Assembly: GCF_004766045.1 (NCBI RefSeq)
Contig: NZ_SPQQ01000006.1
Span: 1 to 64,000, forward strand
DNA length: 64,000 nt
Reading direction: 5' to 3'
Source of the DNA: Desulfosporosinus fructosivorans
GTDB taxonomy: Bacteria; Bacillota; Desulfitobacteriia; Desulfitobacteriales; Desulfitobacteriaceae
A program made the position numbers and the translations under genes. Of this stretch, positions 9,164 to 17,569 are shown piece by piece. The notes below the pieces were generated by a model, which saw only the letters and a list, made by a program, of their open reading frames with translations, was not told the DNA's origin and did not search any database. Numbering within the stretch: the first letter of the stretch is position 1; each line of letters opens with the position of its first letter.

Positions 9164-9227
9164 GGATTACACCTCATTTTATAGCAATTGTAATCTAATT
9201 ATGGACGTTTTGCCCAGTATAGCATAG

Positions 9228-9296
9228 TATTTAATGTAGGACTTTTACGTCTGCTCGTTTTCACAGTGTGCCGAGTAATTTCAACTACATTAAATA
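9228..9296. repeat. Spaced 12-bp inverted repeat between divergent genes
   Basis: TATTTAATGTAG at 9228-9239 is repeated in perfect inverted form (CTACATTAAATA) at 9285-9296, 45 bases apart, between the divergent Crp/Fnr regulator and the 39-residue protein gene. Each arm contains TTAAT, as in Crp/Fnr half-sites, so it may be a pair of operator sites. Function is inferred only. Confidence 0.5.
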
Positions 9297-9319
9297 TTGG
9301 CTCTGAGGAGGAATAGTGT

Positions 9320-9439
9320 ATGGTTGACATAGAAGTAACTCAGGTGCGCATTCAATCGACCATCAACAACCCTTTTAGAGTAGTAGCATTATTTGTAGGC
9401 ATAGTATTAACGGCAATTATCGTAATAAATTCAACCTAA
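9320..9439 (+). CDS. 39-residue single-pass membrane protein
   Basis: The ORF has an ATG behind GAGGAGGAA. The protein has about 20 polar residues followed by one hydrophobic helix (VVALFVGIVLTAIIVI) and a very short tail. The ribosome site and helix support a real small protein, but no homologue is recognised. It is divergent from the Crp/Fnr regulator gene. Confidence 0.5.
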   Translation: MVDIEVTQVRIQSTINNPFRVVALFVGIVLTAIIVINST

Positions 9440-9520
9440 TTGTCGAGTATTAAATTATTTAAATTTCACTTCCTTAGATTTTCCAATAGTTTTATAATAG
9501 ATGTTAAAGGTCCAAAGAAC

Positions 9521-9557
9521 AAGTAGGAAAAGAGCATCCTCTCGCAGAAGATGCTCT
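9521..9557 (-). terminator. Terminator of the GH18 gene
   Basis: AGAGCATC at 9531-9538 pairs with GATGCTCT at 9550-9557. On the minus strand the hairpin is followed by TTTTCC. Confidence 0.65.
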
Positions 9558-9581
9558 AATTGTTGTTAAAGCTAAATTTGC

Positions 9582-10562
9582 TTATCGCTTGAGTTTGCTA
9601 GTTAACTCTTGCCAGAAACGATTTGCTTCATAACCAAGTCGCCAAATGGCAATGCCTCTTAGACTATAACTTTTGACAAAACCTAAGCGAATCTTTGCTG
9701 ATAGTTCACTTTCATACCATACTGTATGTCTAACTCTTCCTAGCCAATAATAAAAATATGGCTCAACTGCGGAGTCTGACCAAAGGATGCGTGCGTTGGT
9801 TCGAGCGGCCAATTCAGGAATATCCCGCATTGGGAGAATTTGAGTGGGTGCGCTGGACCAAACGTAACCATAGACTGGAATTCCTAATAGTATCTTTTCG
9901 CGAGGAATGTAGCGGATGGCATAGTCGAGCGCTTGAGTCATCCAGGGTAAACTTGCTATAGGACCAGGTGCACCGCCAGAGTAGTGCTCGTCATAGGTCA
10001 TTAAGGTTATGGAATCGCAGAACCGCCCAATTCCCGCAAAGTCATAGCCTGGAGCTTCGCTCTCTGAACGTTTTGCAGGTATAGCAATGGTCAATAGTAA
10101 CCCGCGTGCATGTAATGAGGTTCTAAGGGATTCTAGAAAAGATAAAAATGGAATGCGGTAGGGGGCCTCAACCCCTTCAAAATCCACCTGTACTCCTGCT
10201 ATATTAGGAGGAAGTAGATGGAGCATTTGGCTTATGCAATTCCGCTGAGTAGTCGTGGATGATAAAACAGAACGCAAAGGCAGTGGATCAAAGATCTTCC
10301 CGTTAAAATTATGAAAGAGAATAAGAGGTGCTATGCCCCGCGCAGTGGCCTCTTGAAGTGCAAGTATATTAACTTGACCGCTGAATTGACCATCCGCCTG
10401 AAGCATAAATGCAAAATCAGCATAAACATCTATGTGGGAGCCTTGTTGTTGAAGTGAGTTTAATGAGCGCAAGTCGTCTTGGAAATCCTCAGATATGTAT
10501 CCGAGTATCCATAATCGTTTGTCTATAAGGCGTCGTGCTGTGGGTGTCCAATGTGAAGTCAA
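9582..10562 (-). CDS. Glycoside hydrolase family 18 protein (spore-hydrolase-like)
   Basis: This 326-residue protein is a GH18 TIM barrel. The catalytic strand reads GVQVDFEGV, keeping the D-x-E end of the family DxxDxDxE motif, as in the YaaH/YdhD spore-cortex hydrolases. LMTYDEHY and the C-terminal GIAIWRLGYE also match that group. Unlike YaaH there are no LysM repeats and no signal peptide, so it is probably a bare catalytic domain acting in the mother cell or forespore. The role in cortex or cell-wall turnover is inferred. Confidence 0.8.
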   Translation of the reverse strand: MTSHWTPTARRLIDKRLWILGYISEDFQDDLRSLNSLQQQGSHIDVYADFAFMLQADGQFSGQVNILALQEATARGIAPLILFHNFNGKIFDPLPLRSVLSSTTTQRNCISQMLHLLPPNIAGVQVDFEGVEAPYRIPFLSFLESLRTSLHARGLLLTIAIPAKRSESEAPGYDFAGIGRFCDSITLMTYDEHYSGGAPGPIASLPWMTQALDYAIRYIPREKILLGIPVYGYVWSSAPTQILPMRDIPELAARTNARILWSDSAVEPYFYYWLGRVRHTVWYESELSAKIRLGFVKSYSLRGIAIWRLGYEANRFWQELTSKLKR

Positions 10563-10647
10563 ACAGACCTCCTCCTTATGTTACAATACTCCTAGGATAG
10601 GATATGAGGTTAAAGTGTAGAAATTATATTTTTTGGAGTAGTAAAAT

Positions 10648-11148
10648 ATGGTAAGTAGAGGTGGCGCTTGGATGAATAAGGCTTTTATTAATGATTTGCA
10701 AAGGATTTATAGTTTATTGAATTACTTGGAGGAGCAAACTATAAAACGTGATTATCCTATAATATGGGAAAAAATACACGCGACAAGCTGCGCCCAAATC
10801 GGTCGTATCCTAGCACAAAAGCGGAATGTGAATATAGAACAGGCAGCCTTGGCGTGTGCCATCCATGATATGGGCCGCTGGATCTCGGGGCGACAGATTG
10901 ACCATGCCCCAAAAGGAGAGGAACCTGCCCGCCTATTTTTAGCCGAGTGGAAGGGGTCTGAAGAGACAAGAGAACAGATTATTCAAGCGGTTATAAACCA
11001 TTCTAAGAAAGAACAAATTGGAACCCCCCTTGAAGAACTTGTTAAAGATGCGGATATTTTAGACTGTTACTGGCATGGAGAAGAAATTGTTAAAGTACAT
11101 CATATTGCTAGGTTGCAGCAGCAATTATTGGAGTTAGGAATAGGTTGA
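10648..11148 (+). CDS. HD-domain phosphohydrolase-like protein
   Basis: This 166-residue protein has the HD pattern: an early His in EKIHATSCAQ, HD in ACAIHDMGRW, further His in AVINHSKKE, and a late Asp in KDADILDCYW. These are the metal ligands of HD phosphohydrolases. The substrate is unknown. Starts at 10648 (weak GGAG, spacing 10) and 10672 (GAGGTGG) are both possible. It is followed 22 bases later by the asparaginase gene and may share its transcript. Confidence 0.75.
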   Translation: MVSRGGAWMNKAFINDLQRIYSLLNYLEEQTIKRDYPIIWEKIHATSCAQIGRILAQKRNVNIEQAALACAIHDMGRWISGRQIDHAPKGEEPARLFLAEWKGSEETREQIIQAVINHSKKEQIGTPLEELVKDADILDCYWHGEEIVKVHHIARLQQQLLELGIG

Positions 11149-11170
11149 TTGTAAGGAAGGGTAACTATTT

Positions 11171-12163
11171 ATGAATAAAGTACTTCTAATTGCTACAGGT
11201 GGAACTATTGCCATGCGCAAGGATGAAGCTGGAAAAGTAGTTCCAGCTGTGAGCGGTCACGAATTAATCGAGAGCTTGCCAGAGCTGAGCCAAGAATCGG
11301 ACTGGGAAATCTGTGAATTAAGCAATGTTGCAAGTTGTAATATTGACCCCCAGCATATGATGACGTTAGCGATGGAAGTTGAGCAGCGCTTTTTACGTGA
11401 CCCTGTATTAAAAGGGATTATCATTACCCACGGTACGGATACGCTTGAAGAAACAGCATATTTCTTAGATGTCGCCATAAAAGATCCACGCCCGGTGATT
11501 CTAACCGCATCTCAAAGAGACGCTTCAGAGAGTGATTCAGACGGGCCACGTAATTTACATAATGCCCTGCGCATAGCTTTAGATCCGCGGGCCGTCAATC
11601 GAGGAGTGCTCATCGCGCTCAATGAAGAAATTAACTCAGCGCGTGATGTGCGCAAATTGCATACTAGTCATGTCGACGCCTTCAATTCCGGAGATATCGG
11701 AGCATTAGGAAGTATTGATACCGGGGAGGTCATTTGGCATCGCAAACCTGAACACTCCGTTAAGCTGGGAGTTCCCAAGACGTTAGCAAGTGTCTCAATA
11801 TGTAAGGCTTATACGGGTATGAATGGGAATATCTTGCTAGCATTTGTTCACGACGGAACTGAGGCTTTAGTGATCGAAGCTTTTGGACGTGGTAATTTAC
11901 CCCCTTCTTTGGTAGAGAAGATTGCTGAAATTATCTCTTGCGGCATTCCGGTAGTAATCACGTCCCGATGTTTGTTTGGGCGTACTGCTCCTGTCTATGG
12001 ATATCCTGGTGGGGGAGCAGACCTTGAACGGGTAGGGGCTTGGTTTGCTGCGGATTTATCGACAGAAAAGGTGCGCTTGTTTTTAAGTATTGCATTAGGG
12101 CAAGGAATGGATAAAAAGGAATTGAGAAAGATGCTGGCAAATGGTGCTGTAAATATTTCTTGA
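11171..12163 (+). CDS. ansA: L-asparaginase
   Basis: This 330-residue enzyme hydrolyses L-asparagine to aspartate and ammonia. Both catalytic threonine motifs are visible: ATGGTIA near residue 8 and THGTDTLEETA near residue 85, and the substrate loop DGPRNL follows. No signal peptide is present, so it is cytoplasmic. A GGAAGGGTAA site precedes the ATG. Confidence 0.93.
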   Translation: MNKVLLIATGGTIAMRKDEAGKVVPAVSGHELIESLPELSQESDWEICELSNVASCNIDPQHMMTLAMEVEQRFLRDPVLKGIIITHGTDTLEETAYFLDVAIKDPRPVILTASQRDASESDSDGPRNLHNALRIALDPRAVNRGVLIALNEEINSARDVRKLHTSHVDAFNSGDIGALGSIDTGEVIWHRKPEHSVKLGVPKTLASVSICKAYTGMNGNILLAFVHDGTEALVIEAFGRGNLPPSLVEKIAEIISCGIPVVITSRCLFGRTAPVYGYPGGGADLERVGAWFAADLSTEKVRLFLSIALGQGMDKKELRKMLANGAVNIS

Positions 12164-12170
12164 TATAGTC

Positions 12171-12211
12171 GCCAATGTAACAATAGTTCTAACTACTGCT
12201 GTTACATTAGC
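12171..12211. repeat. Hairpin after ansA
   Basis: AATGTAACA and TGTTACATT pair perfectly around a 19-base loop. No T tract follows, so it is either a weak terminator or an mRNA-stabilising hairpin. Apart from this and the promoter at 12283-12311, I see nothing in 12164-12440. Confidence 0.5.
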
Positions 12212-12282
12212 GATTCGGTTGATTTGTTTGAAAAAAGTATATTGAAGATGATAAAAAGTGCTCATTATCTGGAAAGTTTAGA

Positions 12283-12311
12283 TTGCTTCTAAGCAATCGC
12301 TCTGCTATACT
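12283..12311 (+). promoter_or_regulatory. Promoter of the zinc-ribbon gene
   Basis: TTGCTT at 12283-12288 and TATACT at 12306-12311 are separated by 17 bp. A short hairpin GATTGCTT/AAGCAATC overlaps the -35 box. The inferred leader before the ATG at 12441 is about 120 nt, reminiscent of long cold-shock-type leaders. Confidence 0.5.
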
Positions 12312-12440
12312 GACCGTGTGCTTGTTAAGACATGGGGCTAACTAAATTGGAATCCATAATACTGACCTTATTTGGTGAACGGATGAAAATTAATGGAGGA
12401 TCCCACGCGTACAAGGAACACCCAATAAGGAGGAGTTATT

Positions 12441-12767
12441 ATGGCTCAGGACAAAAATTTATCATGCCGCGATTGTAGTCAGGAATTTGTTTTCACGGCT
12501 AGCGAACAAGATTTCTATGCGGAAAAAGGTTTCGAAAATGATCCAACACGTTGCCCAGCTTGTCGTCAAGCTCGCAAGCAACAAAATGGTGGGGGCCGCA
12601 ATAATTATGGCGGTGGTAGTTTCGGAAGTAGTGGTAGTCGCCCACAACGTGAAATGTTCCCTGCAGTCTGCGCAAGTTGCGGTGTTCAAACAGAAGTTCC
12701 TTTCCAACCTTCTGGTGAAAAACCTGTGTATTGCCGTGAGTGCTTCCAATCAATGCGCCGTTACTAG
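12441..12767 (+). CDS. Small two-zinc-ribbon protein
   Basis: This 108-residue protein has an N-terminal zinc ribbon (CRDCSQEF...CPACRQAR), a flexible Gly/Asn/Ser-rich linker of about 25 residues, and a C-terminal ribbon (CASCGVQTEVPF...YCRECFQ). It belongs to a group common in anaerobic Firmicutes. The Gly-rich linker between two ribbons suggests nucleic-acid binding, perhaps as an RNA chaperone. A strong AAGGAGGAG site, long leader and a strong terminator suggest high expression as a single gene. Confidence 0.75.
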   Translation: MAQDKNLSCRDCSQEFVFTASEQDFYAEKGFENDPTRCPACRQARKQQNGGGRNNYGGGSFGSSGSRPQREMFPAVCASCGVQTEVPFQPSGEKPVYCRECFQSMRRY

Positions 12768-12783
12768 AACGAAATTAACAAAA

Positions 12784-12814
12784 GGTCAGGGTGTAACACC
12801 CTGGCTTTTTTTGG
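12784..12814 (+). terminator. Terminator after zinc-ribbon gene
   Basis: GTCAGGGTG-TAA-CACCCTGGC followed by seven T. Confidence 0.9.
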
Positions 12815-12956
12815 TTTTAGCAATTTTGAAATTGTGAACAATATTGACTCGTTCACTGTTCTGCCAATTTTTATCTAGGAATAAGAAAGGGGATTGGACC
12901 CTTCATGACGAAGATTCTTATTGAAAGAGGATATTCAATTATGGGGAGTGCTTAAA

Positions 12957-13352
12957 ATGCCAAGAAAAGTTTATACCGCTGAAGGAGCAGTAGCAGTTGG
13001 TCCATACTCGCACGCAGTTGAGTCAGGTAATCAGATCTATTTTTCAGGACAAACCCCAATTGATTCCAAAACAGGAAAGTTGGTCCTTGGGGATATTGTC
13101 GCTCAAACTAAACAGTGTTTTATAAATTTATTCAATGTTTTATCCGTAACGGGTTTGACGCCAGATAATGTCATTAAAGTTAACGTTTTTCTAACAGACA
13201 TGGGTAATTTCCAAGCAATGAATTCGGTATACTCAACTCAGTTTTCTTCCCCTTATCCTGCTCGCACTACTATAGGGGTAGCTTCGTTGCCACTAGGGGC
13301 ACAAGTGGAAATCGAAATGATTGCCAGGAGAGACACTTCTCAACGCTTGTAA
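12957..13352 (+). CDS. ridA: RidA family reactive enamine/imine deaminase
   Basis: I use ATG 12957 (after GGGGAG at 12943-12948), not the longer frame at 12921; this gives 131 residues, the normal RidA length. Family marks: AVGPYSHAV near the N-terminus, YFSGQTP, and the C-terminal YPARTTIGVASLPLGAQVEIEMIA, whose Arg binds the substrate carboxylate. RidA hydrolyses 2-aminoacrylate-type intermediates made by PLP enzymes. Confidence 0.92.
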   Translation: MPRKVYTAEGAVAVGPYSHAVESGNQIYFSGQTPIDSKTGKLVLGDIVAQTKQCFINLFNVLSVTGLTPDNVIKVNVFLTDMGNFQAMNSVYSTQFSSPYPARTTIGVASLPLGAQVEIEMIARRDTSQRL

Positions 13353-13529
13353 CCTGAGGAAAAAGCGCCCTGATTGTTGGGTCTTTATTAGAAGGTTTTG
13401 TAGGAATTAGGAACCATTATTATGGCCTTAGTGTTAGGATATATTATTCAATTAACATTCAAAGTAGTGGAATTTGAGGTAAGCAGTGTCAAACATCGTT
13501 TCATCGACGGAGATCTAAAACTAGTAAAA

Positions 13530-13567
13530 GTTATTCCAAGAAAAAATCACCTGCTATTTTCTTGGAA
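13530..13567. repeat. 15-bp hairpin in ridA-feoA gap
   Basis: TTATTCCAAGAAAA pairs with TTTTCTTGGAATAA around a short loop. No T run follows on either strand. The 377-base gap 13353-13729 otherwise holds the feoA promoter and Fur-like boxes; a 67-codon ORF at 13422-13625 spans this hairpin and is doubtful. Confidence 0.5.
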
Positions 13568-13621
13568 TAAAGTAATGGGACCAACAAATAGAGTAGTTCT
13601 ATATGTGCTAATATTTTTCTA

Positions 13622-13707
13622 TTGACACAGTTAGAAAAGAATAGTATTCTAAAAATGAGATGAATTCTCAGTCGTTTTTTTTAGGTATTGAGTGAGAATG
13701 GTTATCA
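13622..13707 (+). promoter_or_regulatory. feoA promoter with two Fur-like boxes
   Basis: TTGACA at 13622-13627 and TATTCT at 13645-13650 have ideal 17-bp spacing. TGAGATGAATTCTCA at 13656-13670 covers the inferred transcription start and TGAGAATGGTTATCA at 13693-13707 lies downstream. Both resemble the Fur 7-1-7 consensus TGATAATNATTATCA; the second differs at only two positions. Iron-dependent repression of feoABC is inferred. Confidence 0.7.
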
Positions 13708-13729
13708 TTTTTTATAGGGGGGATGAAGG

Positions 13730-14023
13730 ATGGAGCGCTTTTTAGGGGATTTAAAACCAGGAGAACGTGCATGCGTTGAGTGTATTCAAGGTTGCGGAGC
13801 AATTCGCCGCAGGATGATGGATATGGGTATCGTTCCTGGTGTTGAGCTAGAAGTTGTTCGTCGTGCACCCTTTGGTGGTCCACTTCAGGTTCGACTAAAA
13901 GGGTATTATTTAGCAATGCGTCGAGGGGAATGTGCTAGAATTGCTGTTACGACAGCACATCAGATAAATATAGATCCTATTGACACTACACGACATATAG
14001 AACACCCATTAGCTAGCCGATAG
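13730..14023 (+). CDS. feoA: Ferrous iron transport protein A
   Basis: This 97-residue SH3-like protein has the FeoA pattern RRRMMDMGIVPGVELEVVRRAPFGGP and the C-terminal LAMRRGECARI. FeoA is a small cytoplasmic partner of FeoB. Its usual length is 75-85, so the tail of about 20 residues is slightly long. It is the first gene of a feoA-feoB-feoC set behind Fur-like boxes. An inserted repeat (14057-14165) separates it from feoB. Confidence 0.9.
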   Translation: MERFLGDLKPGERACVECIQGCGAIRRRMMDMGIVPGVELEVVRRAPFGGPLQVRLKGYYLAMRRGECARIAVTTAHQINIDPIDTTRHIEHPLASR

Positions 14024-14056
14024 ATTCTTAGGTGTCTATAACTAGTTTAATTATAG

Positions 14057-14165
14057 ATCCAATCGTGAGACTCACTGCTACAAGTGGGAGTCGGACCCGT
14101 ACTCCACTTCGTGGGGATAGAGTCCCCCCCGAAGTCTCGATGTTTAACTTTAGTTGAACGAGTCT
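14057..14165 (-). mobile_element. PATE-like hairpin repeat, copy A
   Basis: Read on the minus strand it starts with GACTCGTTCAACT, forms the hairpin AGTTGAAC (14152-14159) with GTTTAACT (14142-14149), then a C/G-rich hairpin near 14105-14138, then the CTCCCACTTGTAGCAGTGAG hairpin, and ends near ATTGGAT. Copies B, C and D (16308, 21176, 61077) share these blocks. It lies between feoA and feoB. No ORF is present. An IS200/IS605-derived non-autonomous element is inferred from the subterminal hairpins. Confidence 0.65.
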
Positions 14166-14218
14166 ACTGCCGCTTAAGACATGGTGACGAAGCATAAAAT
14201 AGAGAGGCGGCTAAGTCC

Positions 14219-16306
14219 ATGAAAATTGCTCTTGTTGGTAACCCTAATGTAGGAAAAAGTACGGTTTTTAATGTCTTAACTGGTTCTAACCAACAGGTTG
14301 GAAACTGGGCTGGTAAAACCGTTGAACGAAAGTCTGGGATAATCCAAAGGGCCACTCAGACAATAGAAATGATTGATCTACCAGGAACTTATAGTTTGAC
14401 AGCTTATTCCCAAGAAGAGATTATTACACGCGAATATATTCTCCGAGAAAACCCAGATGTTGTAATGGCGATGGTTGACGCTTCGAATATTGAGAGAAAT
14501 CTCTATCTTGTTCTCCAGATTCTTGAACTTGCCCCTCGTGTTGTAATAGGCTTAAATATGATGGACTTGGCACAGTCTTCCGGAATAACGATCCATTCCT
14601 CGGAGTTAGCCAAGGCATTGAATGTTCCAGTGGTCGAAATCGTTGCGGCCAAAGGAAAAGGGATCGAGGAGTTCTTAACCGAGGCTATTCGAGTGGGCAT
14701 GCTGGCAGAGGATCCATTACCCGGTAAAGTTCCATATCCAGAAGATCTTGAGGTTAAGGTTCAGGATATGGAAAGACTTTTGGCAACAAACTCCTGGGCC
14801 ACAAGATATCCATTGCGCTGGTTAGCCCTTAAACGTCTCGAAAGAGATCCAGAAATTGGGCAAGAGTGGAAGACAAGCGTGCCTAGACCTACACACAGTA
14901 AGGATAAAGATTCATGCTGTGAGCTTGGGGATGGCGCGAGCTACGAGCTGCAAAAAACGACAGTGCTTCCAGGTGAGGATCTATTGCAGAAATATGAGGA
15001 TGAAGGGTGGAGCAAGGATCATTTTGAGATGGCCTTTGCGGATGCCAAGTATCAGTATATTTCTCAGATACTGCCGAAGTTTAGGACACATCTCAATCCC
15101 ACTAAGCCTACATGGACTGATCTGATCGATGTTTGGGCTCTTTCTCCAATTTGGGGTTATCCAATTATGTTTGCGGTATTAGCCTTCGTATTTTGGGGTT
15201 CTTTTGTTGCGAGTGCGCCATTAGGTGGCGCAATCTCCCAAGGGATGGCATGGGCAGCGGAGAGAGTTGTTAGTATACTGCAATGGGCTCAAGTTCCGGA
15301 CTTTGTTCTGAGTTTGGTCCGAGACGGGATCTTTGCAGGAGTTGGTGCTGTTTTAGCTTTTGTACCTCAAATTGCTATTTTTTTTGCTTTTTTTTCCCTT
15401 ATGCAAGATAGTGGTTATCTAGCTCGTGCAGCTTTTTTGGGAGACCGTTTCATGCAAGTGATGGGTTTACATGGTAAATCTTTTTTTTCCTTGGTTTCCG
15501 GTTTCGGATGTAATGTTCCCGGAATTATGGCTACAAGAACCCTAGAAGATCCTAAAGACCGGTTGATAACCATGCTCTTAAATCCTTTGATTCCCTGTGT
15601 TCCGCGGTTAGGGGTCATGAGTGCTGTCGTGGCAGCATTCTTCCCAGGTTCTCGAGGGTCAGTTGTGATGCTGAGCCTTTTGATGTTGAGTATGCTCCTT
15701 GTAATGTTCTCAGCACTTTTCCTGAGAAGAGTGGTCAAGCAAACGGAACGATCTGCCTTCGTGATGGAATTACCGCTGTACCATATCCCAACATTTCGTA
15801 ATATCTTATTACCTACTTGGCAGAAAACCTACTCTTTTCTCAAAAGAGCTTGGACTTTCATTTTAGTTGCTTCTATCGTGGTCTGGGTGCTGAGTTCATA
15901 TCCACAAGGAGTTTCCATGGAAGCGACATGGGCAGGGAAAATGGGAGGTTGGTTAACCTTTATCGGAGAGCCTTTAGGATTTGATTGGCGGATTATGGTC
16001 GCTATTGTCTTTGGATTTGCTGCAAAAGAAACGACTTTATCGACGCTAGGCATTTTATATGGTGTCGCCGCAGATGCTTCGCAATCCATCGCCCAAGCTA
16101 TGACAGGAGCGATGACCCCCTTAAACGCCTACACTTTTCTAGTAGTATATATGCTCTATATTCCCTGTCTAGCTTCAGTTGTAACAACGTATAAGGAGTC
16201 CGGGAGTCTAGGATGGACTAGTTTTGGAGTGGCTTATAACCTAATCCTTAGTTTTATCATGGGGTGGATAGTTTTTCACGGAGGACAGGTCCTCGGTTTT
16301 CATTAG
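14219..16306 (+). CDS. feoB: Ferrous iron transport protein B
   Basis: This 695-residue membrane GTPase is the main Fe(II) transporter. The N-terminal G domain shows G1 GNPNVGKST (residues 7-15), G3 DLPGTYS, and G4 NMMD. The C-terminal half has two Gate domains with the characteristic Cys in SGFGCNVPG and in NPLIPCVPR, and about eight to ten membrane helices. The segment around residues 215-245 (charged and Cys-containing) is a linker between the GDI-like and membrane domains. The ATG follows GAGAGGCGG. The operon partners are feoA before and a FeoC-like gene after. Confidence 0.95.
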   Translation: MKIALVGNPNVGKSTVFNVLTGSNQQVGNWAGKTVERKSGIIQRATQTIEMIDLPGTYSLTAYSQEEIITREYILRENPDVVMAMVDASNIERNLYLVLQILELAPRVVIGLNMMDLAQSSGITIHSSELAKALNVPVVEIVAAKGKGIEEFLTEAIRVGMLAEDPLPGKVPYPEDLEVKVQDMERLLATNSWATRYPLRWLALKRLERDPEIGQEWKTSVPRPTHSKDKDSCCELGDGASYELQKTTVLPGEDLLQKYEDEGWSKDHFEMAFADAKYQYISQILPKFRTHLNPTKPTWTDLIDVWALSPIWGYPIMFAVLAFVFWGSFVASAPLGGAISQGMAWAAERVVSILQWAQVPDFVLSLVRDGIFAGVGAVLAFVPQIAIFFAFFSLMQDSGYLARAAFLGDRFMQVMGLHGKSFFSLVSGFGCNVPGIMATRTLEDPKDRLITMLLNPLIPCVPRLGVMSAVVAAFFPGSRGSVVMLSLLMLSMLLVMFSALFLRRVVKQTERSAFVMELPLYHIPTFRNILLPTWQKTYSFLKRAWTFILVASIVVWVLSSYPQGVSMEATWAGKMGGWLTFIGEPLGFDWRIMVAIVFGFAAKETTLSTLGILYGVAADASQSIAQAMTGAMTPLNAYTFLVVYMLYIPCLASVVTTYKESGSLGWTSFGVAYNLILSFIMGWIVFHGGQVLGFH

Positions 16307-16307
16307 A

Positions 16308-16426
16308 GTGAACTAGTTCCATTATAATTGAACATCGATACCGCGGTGGGGGAGTCCGCCCCCACCGTAGCAGAGCACGAAGTCCCACTTCCATTTGTAG
16401 AAGTGGGAGTTATATAATAATTGGAT
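16308..16426 (+). mobile_element. PATE-like hairpin repeat, copy B
   Basis: The copy starts with GTGAACTAGTTC two bases after the feoB stop, has GTTCCATT...AATTGAAC, then a strong hairpin CGGTGGGGG/CCCCCACCG, then TCCCACTTC...AAGTGGGA, and ends near TTGGAT. The central stem differs from the other copies on both arms while still pairing. It separates feoB from the FeoC-like gene. Confidence 0.65.
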
Positions 16427-16444
16427 TAAACCCTCTGGGGGTGA

Positions 16445-16729
16445 ATGTTTATGCTAACAAGTATTATGAGAATACTAGCACGTAAGGAATCATTATCAAT
16501 GACTCAGTTAGCTCAGGAGATAGGGTGTACAATCGGGGAAATCGAAAGTGCTTTGGAACAAATGGTACACATGGGATATATTCACCGCGAACGATTGGGG
16601 CAATCATGTAGTAGTTCGAGTTGTGGAGCCGATCGCTGTGAAGGATGTGGGTTTGTATCCTCAGAATCATTCACTGTTTGGGAGCTCACAGAGCGGGGCT
16701 TAGCAATCGTGGGTTCGGAACTAAAGTGA
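16445..16729 (+). CDS. feoC: FeoC-like winged-helix protein
   Basis: This 94-residue protein has an N-terminal winged helix (LARKESLSMTQLAQEIGC... MGYIHRE) and four cysteines in CSSSSCGADRCEGCG, the pattern of FeoC iron-sulfur switch proteins. FeoC is thought to regulate FeoB at the protein or transcript level. ATG 16445 and 16451 are both possible behind CTCTGGGGGTG. Its position after feoB supports the call. Confidence 0.8.
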   Translation: MFMLTSIMRILARKESLSMTQLAQEIGCTIGEIESALEQMVHMGYIHRERLGQSCSSSSCGADRCEGCGFVSSESFTVWELTERGLAIVGSELK

Positions 16730-16813
16730 GGTATTTTTAAATTTTAACTTTTATGATATGATGTTCTAATATTAATAGTAGTGATGCAGGGGAGAAGGGA
16801 GCTCGTGTAGTGA

Positions 16814-17401
16814 ATGAGTAAGCCCCGTGAAGAAAAATATCAATTAATTTTAGATGCTGCCACAGAGGCGTTTGCAGAGTATGGCTATTTCTCCTGCCAA
16901 GTATCAAAAATCGCCAGATTAGCTGGAGTTGCTGATGGTACAATCTATCTTTATTTTAAGAATAAGGAAGACATCTTGGTCAGCCTTTTTTCGGAGAGGA
17001 TGGGCCAATTTATTCAACGGATCCGTCACGATGTTATCCTATGTCAAACAACGCAGGAACGACTATCGACCATTGTACAGACTCACTTAAGATATATGCA
17101 GGAAAATCGTTCACTAGCCGTCGTAACTCAGATTGAAGTGAGACAGTCCGACCCTCAGATTAGAGAAGCCATTTCTGGCCCACTTAGAGAATATTTCCAA
17201 TTGATTGAACAAGTGCTTGCTGAAGGAATTGAAAAACAGGAAATTGTTTTGAGTGACATAAAGGTGGGCCGGCAGATGTTCTTCGGGACATTGGATGCAG
17301 TAATTAGCGATTGGGTGATTTCGAAGAAGCCTCGTTCTTTAGTCGGAGTTGAAGATACCGTCATTGATTTGATACGTGGTGCATTTAAAATTAAAGATTA
17401 A
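16814..17401 (+). CDS. TetR-family transcriptional regulator
   Basis: This 195-residue protein has an N-terminal TetR helix-turn-helix (ILDAATEAFAEYGYF... KIARLAGVADGTIYLYFKNKEDIL) and a C-terminal ligand domain resembling the FadR/YsiA group that senses acyl-CoA (family-level guess). It is followed by a strong terminator at 17406-17447, so it may be transcribed alone or after feoC. Confidence 0.88.
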   Translation: MSKPREEKYQLILDAATEAFAEYGYFSCQVSKIARLAGVADGTIYLYFKNKEDILVSLFSERMGQFIQRIRHDVILCQTTQERLSTIVQTHLRYMQENRSLAVVTQIEVRQSDPQIREAISGPLREYFQLIEQVLAEGIEKQEIVLSDIKVGRQMFFGTLDAVISDWVISKKPRSLVGVEDTVIDLIRGAFKIKD

Positions 17402-17405
17402 CCTC

Positions 17406-17447
17406 AAAAAAGGAAGGAACCACTTGTGTAATTCCTTCCTTTTCTTT
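17406..17447 (+). terminator. Terminator after TetR gene
   Basis: AAAAAAGGAAGGAA pairs with TTCCTTCCTTTTCTTT around a CCACTTGTGTAA loop. Confidence 0.9.
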
Positions 17448-17569
17448 GTAGAGATTCCCATGCTACTTATTAAGACAACAATGAACTCCACAATGTGTTA
17501 AAGATCGCGTAATATTTAAGGAAATGTCAAATACTATTGAGGGAAGAACTAATGGTAGGGAGATAAATT

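Noticed and set aside
12487..12837. 116-codon ORF overlapping the zinc-ribbon gene
   Set aside because: It is out of frame with the clear zinc-ribbon protein and runs through its terminator.
13422..13625. 67-codon plus-strand ORF between ridA and feoA
   Set aside because: It spans a perfect 15-bp hairpin, has a poor ribosome site and no recognisable features.
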